A stretch of 64,000 bases of DNA from Rhodospirillaceae bacterium (GTDB lineage: Bacteria; Pseudomonadota; Alphaproteobacteria; GCA-2721365): assembly GCA_002721365.1 (NCBI GenBank), contig PBKC01000072.1:1-64000 (forward strand), read 5' to 3'. Below the pieces are notes generated by a model. That model saw nothing but the letters and a program-made list of their open reading frames with translations. It searched no databases and was not told the origin of the DNA. Position 1 is the stretch's first letter. Each line of letters starts with the position of its first letter. The position numbers were made by a program, and so were the translations under genes. This document shows positions 17,655-25,137 of this stretch, piece by piece.

Positions 17655-17680
17655 GGGGCTGCATCGGGCCCCTGCTTCTT
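17655..17680 (+). terminator. Weak hairpin terminator after the PQQ-type dehydrogenase
   Basis: GGGGC (17655-17659), 8-base loop, GCCCC (17668-17672), followed by TGCTTCTT. It lies 13 bases after the stop codon. Confidence 0.4.
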
Positions 17681-17800
17681 AAGCCGTGGACCGGACGCTT
17701 GGCGGGCAGTTATGACTAGCATCATTATGCCCGCCACCTTCGGCCGCCGCTGGCCGTGCCGACGGTGCGACGGGAAACCACGAAAGGGCAGGGGGGAGCG

Positions 17801-18574
17801 ATGGACGACACCACGAATCGGTTCAAGCAGGCGCTGGCGGAGGGACGGACGCAGATAGGGCTCTGGTCGAGCCTGTGCAGTAACATCGCGGCCGAGATCG
17901 TGTCCGGTTCGGGGTTCGACTGGATCGTCGTCGATCTGGAGCATGCCCCCAACGACATCGCCAGCCTGACCATGCAGCTGCAGGCGATGAAGGGCGGGAC
18001 CGCGACCCCGGTCGTCCGGCCCTACTGGAACGACATGCCGCTGTTCAAGCGGATCCTGGATGCCGGCGCCCAGTCGCTGATCTGCCCCTATGTCCAGAAC
18101 GCCGAGGAGGCCGCCCAGGCCGTCTCCCAGGCCCGCTATCCGCTGGCCGGGGTGCGCGGTGTCGCAAGCTCGCATCGCGGTAATCAGTGGGGACGCGATC
18201 AGGGCTATTTCGAGCGCGCCAACAAGGAGATGTGCGTCCTCGCCCAGCTCGAGACCGCGGAAGCGGTGGCGGAGCTCGAAAAGATCGCCGCGGTCGACGG
18301 CATCGACGGTGTCTTCGTCGGACCGTCCGACCTTTCGGCCTCGCTCGGCCATATCGGCCGACCCAATGACAAGCCGGTCCAGGACGCGATCGCGGACTTC
18401 GTCGCGCGGGCGCGGAAGATCGGCAAGCCGGCGGGAATCTTGACCGGTTCGGTGGCCGATGCCCACCGTTACCTGGAGATGGGTTTCACCTTCGTCGCGG
18501 TCGGCAACGACGCGACCGCTCTTCGCGTCGCGTCCGACAATCTGGCCAAGGAATTCGCCAAGTACCGGAACTGA
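17801..18574 (+). CDS. HpcH/HpaI-family class II aldolase
   Basis: A 257-residue metal-dependent pyruvate aldolase related to 4-hydroxy-2-oxoheptanedioate and 2-keto-3-deoxy-sugar-acid aldolases. Motifs: GFDWIVVDLEHAPND (base histidine), the GAQSLICPYVQNAEEA block, the metal ligand in LAQLETAEAV and FVGPSDLSASLG. The ATG at 17801 is preceded by a strong GGGGGAG; the longer frame from 17756 is rejected. The enolase-superfamily gene follows 67 bases downstream, which suggests a shared sugar-acid pathway in which dehydration is followed by aldol cleavage. Confidence 0.92.
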   Translation: MDDTTNRFKQALAEGRTQIGLWSSLCSNIAAEIVSGSGFDWIVVDLEHAPNDIASLTMQLQAMKGGTATPVVRPYWNDMPLFKRILDAGAQSLICPYVQNAEEAAQAVSQARYPLAGVRGVASSHRGNQWGRDQGYFERANKEMCVLAQLETAEAVAELEKIAAVDGIDGVFVGPSDLSASLGHIGRPNDKPVQDAIADFVARARKIGKPAGILTGSVADAHRYLEMGFTFVAVGNDATALRVASDNLAKEFAKYRN

Positions 18575-18641
18575 CGCGCTACCAACAGATCGACGGGTCC
18601 GCTAGAGACCCACGTCCCAGGCAGGAGAGGTGAAGTCGGCG

Positions 18642-19736
18642 ATGAAGATCAGCAATATCGAGACGATTGTAGTGCGCGTGCCGTTCAAGCATGGCGGCCC
18701 GCCGAGCGGCTTTGGCGGCACTGTGTGGAGCACGCTTCCCTATCTGTTGGTCAAGGTCGATACCGACGACGGCATCACCGGCTGGGGCGAGGCGTTCGGT
18801 TACAACTGCATCCCGGCCACCAAGGCGATGATCGATTCGGTCATCGCGCCGCTGTTCATCGGGCGCGATCCGACGCAGATCGAACCTCTGATGGCGGAGA
18901 TGTTTCAGACGCTCCACATCTTCGGGCGCTACGGCGTCACGGTGTTCGGGCTGAGCGGCATCGACATCGCGCTCTGGGACATTGCCGGCAAACGCGCCGG
19001 CATGCCGGTCTATCAGCTTCTGGGCGGCAGCAACCGCAGCGACATCAAGGCCTATGCGAGTCTTCTCAAGTACCAGGATCCCGAGGTCACCGCCAAGGTG
19101 ACCCGCGACGCGCTGGATGAAGGCTACGACTACATCAAGCTGCACGAATGCACCGTGGCGCCGGTCAGGGGCGCGCGGGAGGAGGCGGGCGACGGCGTTC
19201 CGATCATGGTCGACGTCAACTGCCTGTGGACGCCCGAGGAAACGATCGCCTTCGCCAACGACGTCGCGCCCTACGACCTGCACTGGCTGGAAGAGCCGGT
19301 CTGGCCGCCGGAGAACTTCCATGGTCTGGCCGAGGTCCGAATGGCGACGGACACATGGATCGCCGCGGGCGAGAACGCCTGCACGGCCTGGCAGTTCCGG
19401 GAGATGTTCGAGGCGGAGGCGGTGACCCTGGCCCAGCCCAGCGTGACGAAGGTCGGCGGAATCACCGAGTTCCGGAAAGTTCAGACGCTGGCCGAGGTCT
19501 ACAATGTCGGCGTCGCGCCGCATTCGCCCTATTTCGGGCCCGGGTTCCTGGCGTCGATGCACCTGATTGCGGCATCACGCAACATCGCCAGCGTCGAGCG
19601 ACTGTACGTCGAGCTGGAAGCCAGCATGTTCAGCGCCGGCACCGACCCCGTTGCTGGGCGGATTCCCGTGCCGCAGGGCCCCGGGCTCGGGTTCGACCCC
19701 GACCCCGACTACCTGAAGACCTATCGGGAGACCTGA
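18642..19736 (+). CDS. Mandelate racemase/muconate lactonizing family dehydratase
   Basis: A 364-residue enolase-superfamily enzyme. The barrel shows metal ligands in IMVDVNCLWT (Asp), LHWLEEPVWPPE (Glu) and AAGENACT (Glu), a lysine in YIKLHE and a late histidine in GVAPHSPYFGPG. Members usually dehydrate or epimerise sugar acids; this one is probably an acid-sugar dehydratase, substrate unknown. An upstream GTG (18630) is in frame but only three bases from GGAG, so the ATG at 18642 is preferred. It is paired with the HpcH/HpaI aldolase. Confidence 0.92.
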   Translation: MKISNIETIVVRVPFKHGGPPSGFGGTVWSTLPYLLVKVDTDDGITGWGEAFGYNCIPATKAMIDSVIAPLFIGRDPTQIEPLMAEMFQTLHIFGRYGVTVFGLSGIDIALWDIAGKRAGMPVYQLLGGSNRSDIKAYASLLKYQDPEVTAKVTRDALDEGYDYIKLHECTVAPVRGAREEAGDGVPIMVDVNCLWTPEETIAFANDVAPYDLHWLEEPVWPPENFHGLAEVRMATDTWIAAGENACTAWQFREMFEAEAVTLAQPSVTKVGGITEFRKVQTLAEVYNVGVAPHSPYFGPGFLASMHLIAASRNIASVERLYVELEASMFSAGTDPVAGRIPVPQGPGLGFDPDPDYLKTYRET

Positions 19737-19747
19737 CCGATGGCGCT

Positions 19748-19777
19748 GGGTGTGCCGGCCATCATGCCGGCACACCC
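19748..19777. terminator. Perfect 12-bp inverted repeat between convergent genes
   Basis: GGGTGTGCCGGC (19748-19759) and GCCGGCACACCC (19766-19777) with loop CATCAT. It separates the enolase-family gene from the small membrane-protein gene on the other strand. No T tract follows on either strand. Confidence 0.6.
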
Positions 19778-19787
19778 GGCAGCCGGA

Positions 19788-19895
19788 TCAGTTGAAGATC
19801 GTGGTGAGGATGTAGACCGCGACCACTGCGAAGACGATGGTGGCGATGGTGACGACGAGGAGTCCCTTGTCGCCGTGTTCGCTGTGTTCCGCCAT
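19788..19895 (-). CDS. 35-residue single-span membrane protein
   Basis: A short gene preceded by an excellent ribosome-binding site (AGGAGGGATATCA before the ATG at 19895). The product begins MAEHSEHGDKG, a charged His-rich head, followed by a hydrophobic helix of about 23 residues (LLVVTIATIVFAVVAVYILT) and ends TIFN. It should insert in the inner membrane as one span. No family is recognised; such proteins often act as accessory subunits of larger membrane complexes, but no partner is evident here. The stop sits just after a strong hairpin, which supports a real transcript. Confidence 0.75.
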   Translation of the reverse strand: MAEHSEHGDKGLLVVTIATIVFAVVAVYILTTIFN

Positions 19896-20139
19896 TGATA
19901 TCCCTCCTCTTTTCGACCGCCGTCTAAATAGCAATCCCCTCCCGATCCTGCCAGCGCTTTCGGAGGTTCCGCTGCGCGTGCGAAGCCTTTTCTCAACGGT
20001 TGGTGTTGCGGCGCGGGATGGGCGCTGAAGAGGCGGAAAGTCGAGGCGGGCGGTTCAGCCCACCACATTTAGGTTATCGCTAACATAACTATCCTATATC
20101 AAGGGCCCGAAAAGATGTGTCCGGCAGATGACATTAGGG

Positions 20140-20168
20140 CTTGCAATCCGATTTGTGCGATGCAATAT
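20140..20168 (+). promoter_or_regulatory. Promoter for the small RNA
   Basis: CTTGCA (20140-20145), 17 bases, CAATAT (20163-20168), which fits the alphaproteobacterial CTTGAC-N17-CTATAT pattern in position. TATAAG (20166-20171) with TTGCAA at 20141 is an alternative reading. The local sequence is AT-rich compared with its surroundings. Confidence 0.5.
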
Positions 20169-20173
20169 AAGTT

Positions 20174-20278
20174 TTGCCGGTCGAGATGACTGCCGCTCTT
20201 CCGGCGTAAGCGTTTCCTCCCTTAAACGCTTCCTCCCTTGAACTTGGGCCGACGGATTTCCGTCGGCCCTTTCTTTTT
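20174..20278 (+). ncRNA. Small RNA with looped anti-Shine-Dalgarno motifs
   Basis: A short intergenic unit with promoter, structure and intrinsic terminator but no open frame. AAGCGTTT (20208-20215) pairs with AAACGCTT (20224-20231) and exposes loop CCTCCCTT; a second CCTCCC follows at 20232-20237. A GCCGG/CCGGC pair (20176-20180, 20201-20205) closes an upstream stem. The terminator follows. Exposed CCUCCC loops are the hallmark of the alphaproteobacterial trans-acting RNAs known as the cuckoo or alpha-r14 type, which pair with ribosome-binding sites. The exact ends and family membership are inferred. It might regulate many mRNAs after stress. Confidence 0.65.
20246..20278 (+). terminator. 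Intrinsic terminator of the small RNA
   Basis: GGGCCGACGG (20246-20255), loop ATTT, CCGTCGGCCC (20260-20269), followed by TTTCTTTTT. This is the clearest rho-independent terminator in the window. Confidence 0.92.
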
Positions 20279-20560
20279 GGCCGCAGTGCAGCACGCAAAG
20301 GCTGAGGAAGAGAGGGGAAAGGGAAGGGGCCGGAAATGGAAGCGCCCCTAGGCATGGGTGGGGGGCAGTTACCTAGGGGCGCTGTGCAGTTACCTGCACC
20401 ATCTGGCCAGACTGCACCTAAGTTGGTGTACGAATCACGAACTTCAAGGATCGCAACGTCCGATCCCGATCAGGGGAATTGGCGGTTTTCCTGGACCTCT
20501 GCGCAGGTCAAAGTGTGGGGACGACACCGATCCGATCACATTTTAGGGAGCGGGCATTCC
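20279..20560 (+). other. Structured leader region before oligopeptidase B
   Basis: No convincing protein is coded here, although the frame of the next gene stays open to 20336. It holds a run of hairpins: AGCGCCCCTAGG (20341-20352) with CCTAGGGGCGCT (20372-20383); GTGCAG (20384-20389) with CTGCAC (20394-20399) around TTAC; the palindrome TCTGGCCAGA (20402-20411); and TGCACC (20413-20418) with GGTGTA (20425-20430) with one wobble. GCAGTTACCT occurs twice (20365, 20386). It could be a cis-acting RNA of the downstream gene, a second small RNA or a repeat element. Function unknown. Confidence 0.55.
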
Positions 20561-22675
20561 GTGCCCGTGCAATCGCACTTGAAGCACCCGCAGGAACAGC
20601 CTCCGATTGCCCGGCAGGTGCCGGCGGAGATCACCGCTCACGGCCGTAAGCGCATCGATCCTTACGCCTGGCTGAAGGACCCCAACTGGCAGCAGGTGAT
20701 GCATACGCCTTCGGTGCTGGATGCGGATATCCGCGCCTATCTGGAAGCCGAGAACGCCTACACCGCGGCGGTCATGGCGCCGACCGAGGCCCTTCAGGAC
20801 AAGCTCTTTCGAGAGATCCGCGGCCGCATCAAGGAAGATGACTCGTCGGTTCCCGCTCCCGACGGCCCCTTCGCCTACTATCAGCGCTTCGACCCCGGCG
20901 GCGAGCATCCGGTCTTCTGCCGGCATGCGCGCGACGGCGGGCCGGAGGAGGTGGTCTACGACGCGAACAAGGAGTCGGCGGGCCATGCCTATTTCCGGGT
21001 CGCGGCCGTCCATCACAGCCCCGACCACGCCAGGATCGCCTATACCCTCGACCTCAACGGTTCGGAATATTTCGCGCTGCATGTCCGCGACATCGCCTCG
21101 GGGGCTGTGTTTCCCGACAGGATCGAGAACGTGCAGGGCGAGATGGTATGGGGCCCCGACTCGGCGACGCTCTATTATACCGTCCTGGATGAGCATCATC
21201 GGCCATGCCGGGTCATGCGGCACCGGCTGGGCGATGATCCCTCGGCCGACAAGGTCATCTACGAGGAACGCGATCCCGGTTTCTTCGTCGGCATCGGCAT
21301 GACCGAAAGCCGTCGCTTTATCGTCGTCGACGCCCACGATCATACGACGTCCGAGGTTCGGGTCATCGACACGGCAGCCGCGGATCAGACGCCGCGGCTG
21401 ATCGCCCCACGCCGGCGCGACGTGCTTTACGAGGTCAGTCACCATGGCGATCGCTTCCTGATTCTGACCAATGCCGACGGCGCGGAGGACTTCAAGGTCG
21501 TCGAGGCGCCGATCGAGGCGCCGGACCCGGCCAACTGGCGCGACATGGTGCCGTATGAACCCGGCCGGCTGATCCGTCATCTCCAGGTGTTCGCCGACCG
21601 GACGGCGCGGCTCGAAATGGTCGATGCCTTGCCCCGGATCGTCGTTACCGATCTCGCGGGCGGTGGAGAGCACGCCATCGCCTTCGACGAGGAGGCGTTC
21701 AGCCTCGGGGTGCAGCCCGGGTTCGAGTACGCGACCGACACTCTGCGCTTTGCCTACAGCTCGCCGACCACGCCTTACCGCATCTACGACTACGACATGG
21801 CGACGCGCGAACGGGTGCTGCGGAAGGAGCAGGAGATCCCGAGTGGCCACGATCCGGCTGCCTACGTTACCCGGCGTCTCTCGGCAGTGAGCCATGACGG
21901 CGAGCGGGTGCCGGTCACCGTCCTTCACGCTGTGGGAACACCCATAGACGGGTCGGCGCCGTTGCTGCTCTACGGTTACGGCTCCTATGGCCACGCCTTG
22001 CCGGCAGCGTTCTCGCCGACGCCCTTGAGCCTGGTCGACCGCGGCTTCGTCTATGCCGTCGCCCATGTCCGCGGCGGCGTCGAGCGGGGCTATCGCTGGT
22101 ATCTGGACGGGAAGGGGCCGAAGAAGACCAACACCTTCCTCGACTTTATCGCCGCCGCCGAGCAGCTGATCGCCGAGAACTATACGGCTGCCGGGCGGAT
22201 CGCCGCCCATGGCGGCAGCGCCGGCGGGCTGCTGGTGGGGGCGGTCGCCAATATGCGGCCGGATCTCTTCAAGGCGATCGTCGGCGAGGTACCGTTCGTC
22301 GACGTCCTGACGACGATGAGCGACGATACGTTGCCGCTGACGCCGCCGGAATGGCCGGAATGGGGCAATCCCATCGAAGACCCTGCGGCCTACGACACCA
22401 TTGCGGCCTATGCCCCGTACGAAAACGTCGTCGCACAGCCCTACCCCCACATTCTGGCGACGGGCGGCCTCACCGACCCGCGAGTCACCTACTGGGAGCC
22501 GGCGAAGTGGGTGGCGAAGCTTCGGGCGGCCAAGACCAACGACGCGCTGATTGTTCTCCGCATCAACATGGATGCAGGCCATGGCGGCGCTGCCGGCCGC
22601 TTCGAGCGGCTGAAGGAGGTCGCCTTGATGTATGCCTTCCTGCTTCTGGTCTTCGACATGGCGGAGGCGGGGTAG
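20561..22675 (+). CDS. ptrB: Oligopeptidase B (prolyl oligopeptidase family S9A)
   Basis: A 704-residue cytoplasmic serine peptidase that cleaves short peptides after Arg or Lys. An N-terminal beta-propeller domain (HGRKRIDPYAWLKDPNW is typical) is followed by the alpha/beta-hydrolase domain with AHGGSAGGLLVG (Ser553), GGLTDPRVTYWEPAKW (Asp639) and MDAGHGG (His674); the spacing matches the Escherichia coli enzyme. I choose GTG 20561, ten bases after AGGGAG (20545-20550); the 75 residues encoded upstream have no similarity and overlap structured DNA. The hypothetical gene at 22695 begins 19 bases after its stop. Confidence 0.92.
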   Translation: MPVQSHLKHPQEQPPIARQVPAEITAHGRKRIDPYAWLKDPNWQQVMHTPSVLDADIRAYLEAENAYTAAVMAPTEALQDKLFREIRGRIKEDDSSVPAPDGPFAYYQRFDPGGEHPVFCRHARDGGPEEVVYDANKESAGHAYFRVAAVHHSPDHARIAYTLDLNGSEYFALHVRDIASGAVFPDRIENVQGEMVWGPDSATLYYTVLDEHHRPCRVMRHRLGDDPSADKVIYEERDPGFFVGIGMTESRRFIVVDAHDHTTSEVRVIDTAAADQTPRLIAPRRRDVLYEVSHHGDRFLILTNADGAEDFKVVEAPIEAPDPANWRDMVPYEPGRLIRHLQVFADRTARLEMVDALPRIVVTDLAGGGEHAIAFDEEAFSLGVQPGFEYATDTLRFAYSSPTTPYRIYDYDMATRERVLRKEQEIPSGHDPAAYVTRRLSAVSHDGERVPVTVLHAVGTPIDGSAPLLLYGYGSYGHALPAAFSPTPLSLVDRGFVYAVAHVRGGVERGYRWYLDGKGPKKTNTFLDFIAAAEQLIAENYTAAGRIAAHGGSAGGLLVGAVANMRPDLFKAIVGEVPFVDVLTTMSDDTLPLTPPEWPEWGNPIEDPAAYDTIAAYAPYENVVAQPYPHILATGGLTDPRVTYWEPAKWVAKLRAAKTNDALIVLRINMDAGHGGAAGRFERLKEVALMYAFLLLVFDMAEAG

Positions 22676-22694
22676 GCACGGACGGCGCCAAGCG

Positions 22695-23072
22695 ATGTTC
22701 AGGCTGTTCGGACAGCTGGGGCGGTCGCGGGATCTTCGCTACCTCGACCAGGAACTGCGTGCGGTCGGAGTGCATCCGGCGCTGGTCCCGGAGGCGGTGA
22801 AGCTCACCGCCATCCGCCTTCTCAAGCAGGAGGGGCGAAGCATCACGCTGGAAAGCTGTGCCGAAGCCGCTGCCGTTCTCGGCTACTGCATGCAGGGGGC
22901 GACCGGCTTCGTCGAGGAGAACGGCCTGGACTTCACCCGCGAGGTCGAGCAGCGGCTGGCCGATGCGGTGGAGGCGGGTGACAGCCTCGACGCCCAACTG
23001 GTTCTCCTTGCCCTGCATGCAGGGCTCGTCCAGCCGGGCGTCGAGGAGCGATACGGCTTCGAAGTCGACTGA
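22695..23072 (+). CDS. Hypothetical 125-residue protein after oligopeptidase B
   Basis: A small acidic, mainly helical protein beginning MFRLFGQLGRSRDLRYLDQE. No signal peptide, membrane span or known motif is visible. The segment YCMQGATGFVEENG is glycine-rich and could be a ligand loop. The start is taken at 22695, because the in-frame extension to 22632 overlaps ptrB. It lies 19 bases after ptrB and is probably cotranscribed. Function not recognised. Confidence 0.7.
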   Translation: MFRLFGQLGRSRDLRYLDQELRAVGVHPALVPEAVKLTAIRLLKQEGRSITLESCAEAAAVLGYCMQGATGFVEENGLDFTREVEQRLADAVEAGDSLDAQLVLLALHAGLVQPGVEERYGFEVD

Positions 23073-23083
23073 GCCTGCTTCGC

Positions 23084-24232
23084 CTACCACATCATGACAG
23101 CGGTCTCTCCGGTCATCTTGGAGAAGAACAGGCGGATCCTCAGCACGTATTCGCGGCCTCTGTAGAGACGCAGCCGCATGCGCGCATTGGTGTCCGTCCC
23201 GCCGTCGTCGTCGCCGTCGACGTACCAGGGCTCACCGTCGATGAGCTCGAACAGGACCATCACGGTGTCCGAAGCACCAAAGGTCTGGATCGTGTAGTCG
23301 CGCGTATAGCGGGGGCGAATCCGGAAGTTGAGCTGTTCGCCGGGCCCGATCATCAAGCGATGGGACTCGAAGGACCTCAGCTCCGGTTCTTCCTCTTCTT
23401 CCTCGATCGGCGGGTAGAACTTCCGCACCCATTCCATGTCCCGTTCGGAAAGGCCGGGACGCGGGACCAGCGGTTGGGTCGCGTATTGGGTCGGCTGCTT
23501 GATCAGCCCCGGAGGGAACTGATAATGCATGATCGAGTTCACGTCCCACTCCGATCCCCAGACTTCGGAAGCCGAGAGCTTGCGCAGGATGTTCCGCTCG
23601 ATCGTCGCGCGGTCCCAGTTGTTCGGCGGCCCGGAGAAGTAGTCGTAGACCGCGTCCTCGTCCCAGACGATACCGGCATAGGGGTTCTGATGCTCGTGCG
23701 GTCCGCCGAGGGTATGGCCGATCTCGTGCAGCGCCGTGTCCCAGCCGTAATCGGTCCTCAGGTCCCAGCCGAAATTCATGGTGCGCTGATTCGGGTCCGG
23801 CGCGTAGTCGATGATATCGCGTCCGACATAGGACCATGACCCATCGCCAGCCATGAAACCGATGCGGATTTCCGCGTCCTCCCGGTCGGACACCTCGTCG
23901 AAGATGAGACCGATGCCGAGATCCTTCCACGCCCGGAAGGCCCTCCGCACCACGTCCTTCTGTGCCGCGGCCCCTACCCAGGTTCCTTGAGGGCCGTCGG
24001 TCGGCCGGTCGAAGAAGTAGTATTTGAGCCGGGTTCCGTTGACCCACTTCTTGTCGTTGATGCGCAGGAAGTGCTCGCGGCGGGGATCGATGTCGGCGGG
24101 CAGGATCCGCGGTACTCGCTCTGGCATATCGCAGTACTGCGCCGGCGGCTGTCCGCCATAGTCGGCGTTGGGTTTGCCCTTGCCCTTGCCCTCTTCCTCG
24201 GTCGATGCGGCTTTTCGCGTCTGCTGTGCCAT
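23084..24232 (-). CDS. Astacin-like (M12A) zinc metalloprotease without signal peptide
   Basis: A 382-residue metzincin. The zinc motif is ALHEIGHTLGGPHEHQNP (His169, Glu170, His173, His179), matching HExxHxxGxxH, and the Met-turn is NSIMHY (233-237); the spacing and the EHQ after the third histidine are astacin-like. The N-terminus is hydrophilic and lysine/glutamate-rich (EEEGKGKGK), with no signal peptide, which is odd for an astacin. A linker of consecutive glutamates near 277-282 separates a C-terminal beta-rich domain (about 290-382) resembling a bacterial pre-peptidase C-terminal (PPC) domain. GGAGGGGGAC precedes the ATG. Secretion, if any, would need another route. Confidence 0.88.
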   Translation of the reverse strand: MAQQTRKAASTEEEGKGKGKPNADYGGQPPAQYCDMPERVPRILPADIDPRREHFLRINDKKWVNGTRLKYYFFDRPTDGPQGTWVGAAAQKDVVRRAFRAWKDLGIGLIFDEVSDREDAEIRIGFMAGDGSWSYVGRDIIDYAPDPNQRTMNFGWDLRTDYGWDTALHEIGHTLGGPHEHQNPYAGIVWDEDAVYDYFSGPPNNWDRATIERNILRKLSASEVWGSEWDVNSIMHYQFPPGLIKQPTQYATQPLVPRPGLSERDMEWVRKFYPPIEEEEEEPELRSFESHRLMIGPGEQLNFRIRPRYTRDYTIQTFGASDTVMVLFELIDGEPWYVDGDDDGGTDTNARMRLRLYRGREYVLRIRLFFSKMTGETAVMMW

Positions 24233-24266
24233 GTCCCCCTCCAGGACCAGTTGTCGACGCTTCTCA

Positions 24267-24290
24267 CCCTCCGGTAAGGGGGTGAGGTGG
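24267..24290. repeat. CTCACCC palindrome, short intergenic repeat
   Basis: CTCACCC and GGGTGAG flank a CG-rich loop between the metalloprotease and DUF924 genes. The sequence resembles the arms of the larger element at 9755-9868 and the common CCTCACCC intergenic repeats of bacteria. The remaining bases up to 24421 show nothing recognisable. Confidence 0.45.
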
Positions 24291-24421
24291 TCCGCCGACT
24301 GTGAATGGCATTCGCTGCGGGGTCATTCCCTCATAGGGAGTAACCATGCCGGTATGGGAGGGGCATCGTCGGGTGTCGGTCCTACCGCCGCCGCGATCGC
24401 ACGGCGAAAGGTGACGAGATT

Positions 24422-25024
24422 TCAGCCTTGAAAGCCGCCTGCTTCCAGGAAGGCCGTTTCGGCCGCGGTCGTCTCGCGCCCGAGCACCGGATTGCGGTGC
24501 GGGAATCGTCCGAAGCGGCGAACGATCTCGCGGTGGTCCTTGGCATGAGGCAGCCATGGCTCGCCGAAACCCTCATTGAGCGCCACCGAGACGTCCTGGT
24601 CGGCGAGATCCTCGGAATGCATGAACGGCAGGCCGAAAAACGGACTCAGTTCGGGATCCACCCCGTCCATGTATCGGACCGCGAGGGCGTGCCTCGCGAA
24701 GAACAGGGCGAGCGGGTCCGTGGCGAACATGTGGCCGGTGTCCCGAAAGGCATTGCGGGGAAACTGGTCGGTCAGGATCAGCAGAGCCAGCGCGCCGTCG
24801 GGCGTCTCCATCCACGGATCGAGCCGGCGGGCTGCGGCGGCCATGTGCAGGTCCAGGAAATTCCCGGTGAACGTGCGGTCAAAGGCATCGTCCTTGGAGA
24901 ACCAGCGGTCCGGCCCCGCTTCCTTCCAGAAGCGGAGTACTGTGGCGATCCGCTGGTCGTCGCCTCCTGTCTCGGTGATCGTCACGACGGCGTCTCCGGG
25001 TGCTTCAATTGCTGTGAACAGCAT
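24422..25024 (-). CDS. DUF924 family protein
   Basis: A 200-residue protein matching DUF924: VLRFWKEAGPDRWFSKDDAF at the start, then TDQFPRNAFRDTGHMFATDP in the middle and FFGLPFMHSEDLADQ, all family signatures. DUF924 proteins are helical with a TPR-like fold and no assigned activity. The start at 25024 has no clear ribosome-binding site; a GTG at 24985, preceded by CGGAG, is an alternative that still keeps the whole domain. It stands between two metalloprotease genes on the same strand. Confidence 0.88.
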   Translation of the reverse strand: MLFTAIEAPGDAVVTITETGGDDQRIATVLRFWKEAGPDRWFSKDDAFDRTFTGNFLDLHMAAAARRLDPWMETPDGALALLILTDQFPRNAFRDTGHMFATDPLALFFARHALAVRYMDGVDPELSPFFGLPFMHSEDLADQDVSVALNEGFGEPWLPHAKDHREIVRRFGRFPHRNPVLGRETTAAETAFLEAGGFQG

Positions 25025-25137
25025 GTTGCCGAGGCGATCCGACCGGCGGTGCAGTGACCTCTTCGGTCGCAGCCTGCCGCCCGGTCCCCGTTCGGACGAG
25101 AACCGGACAGCAGATCGATCCGCGACCTGACGCGAGC

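Noticed and set aside
19896..20139. Possible sigma-54 promoter for the small membrane-protein gene
   Set aside because: TGGCAG and TTGCT exist on the minus strand but are spaced about 20 bases apart rather than the required 12.
20336..20560. N-terminal extension of oligopeptidase B
   Set aside because: The extra 75 residues resemble nothing, overlap four hairpins and lack a ribosome-binding site, whereas GTG 20561 has one.
20543..22582. Open frame of 679 codons on the minus strand
   Set aside because: Antisense to oligopeptidase B, whose catalytic triad and family motifs are clear on the plus strand.
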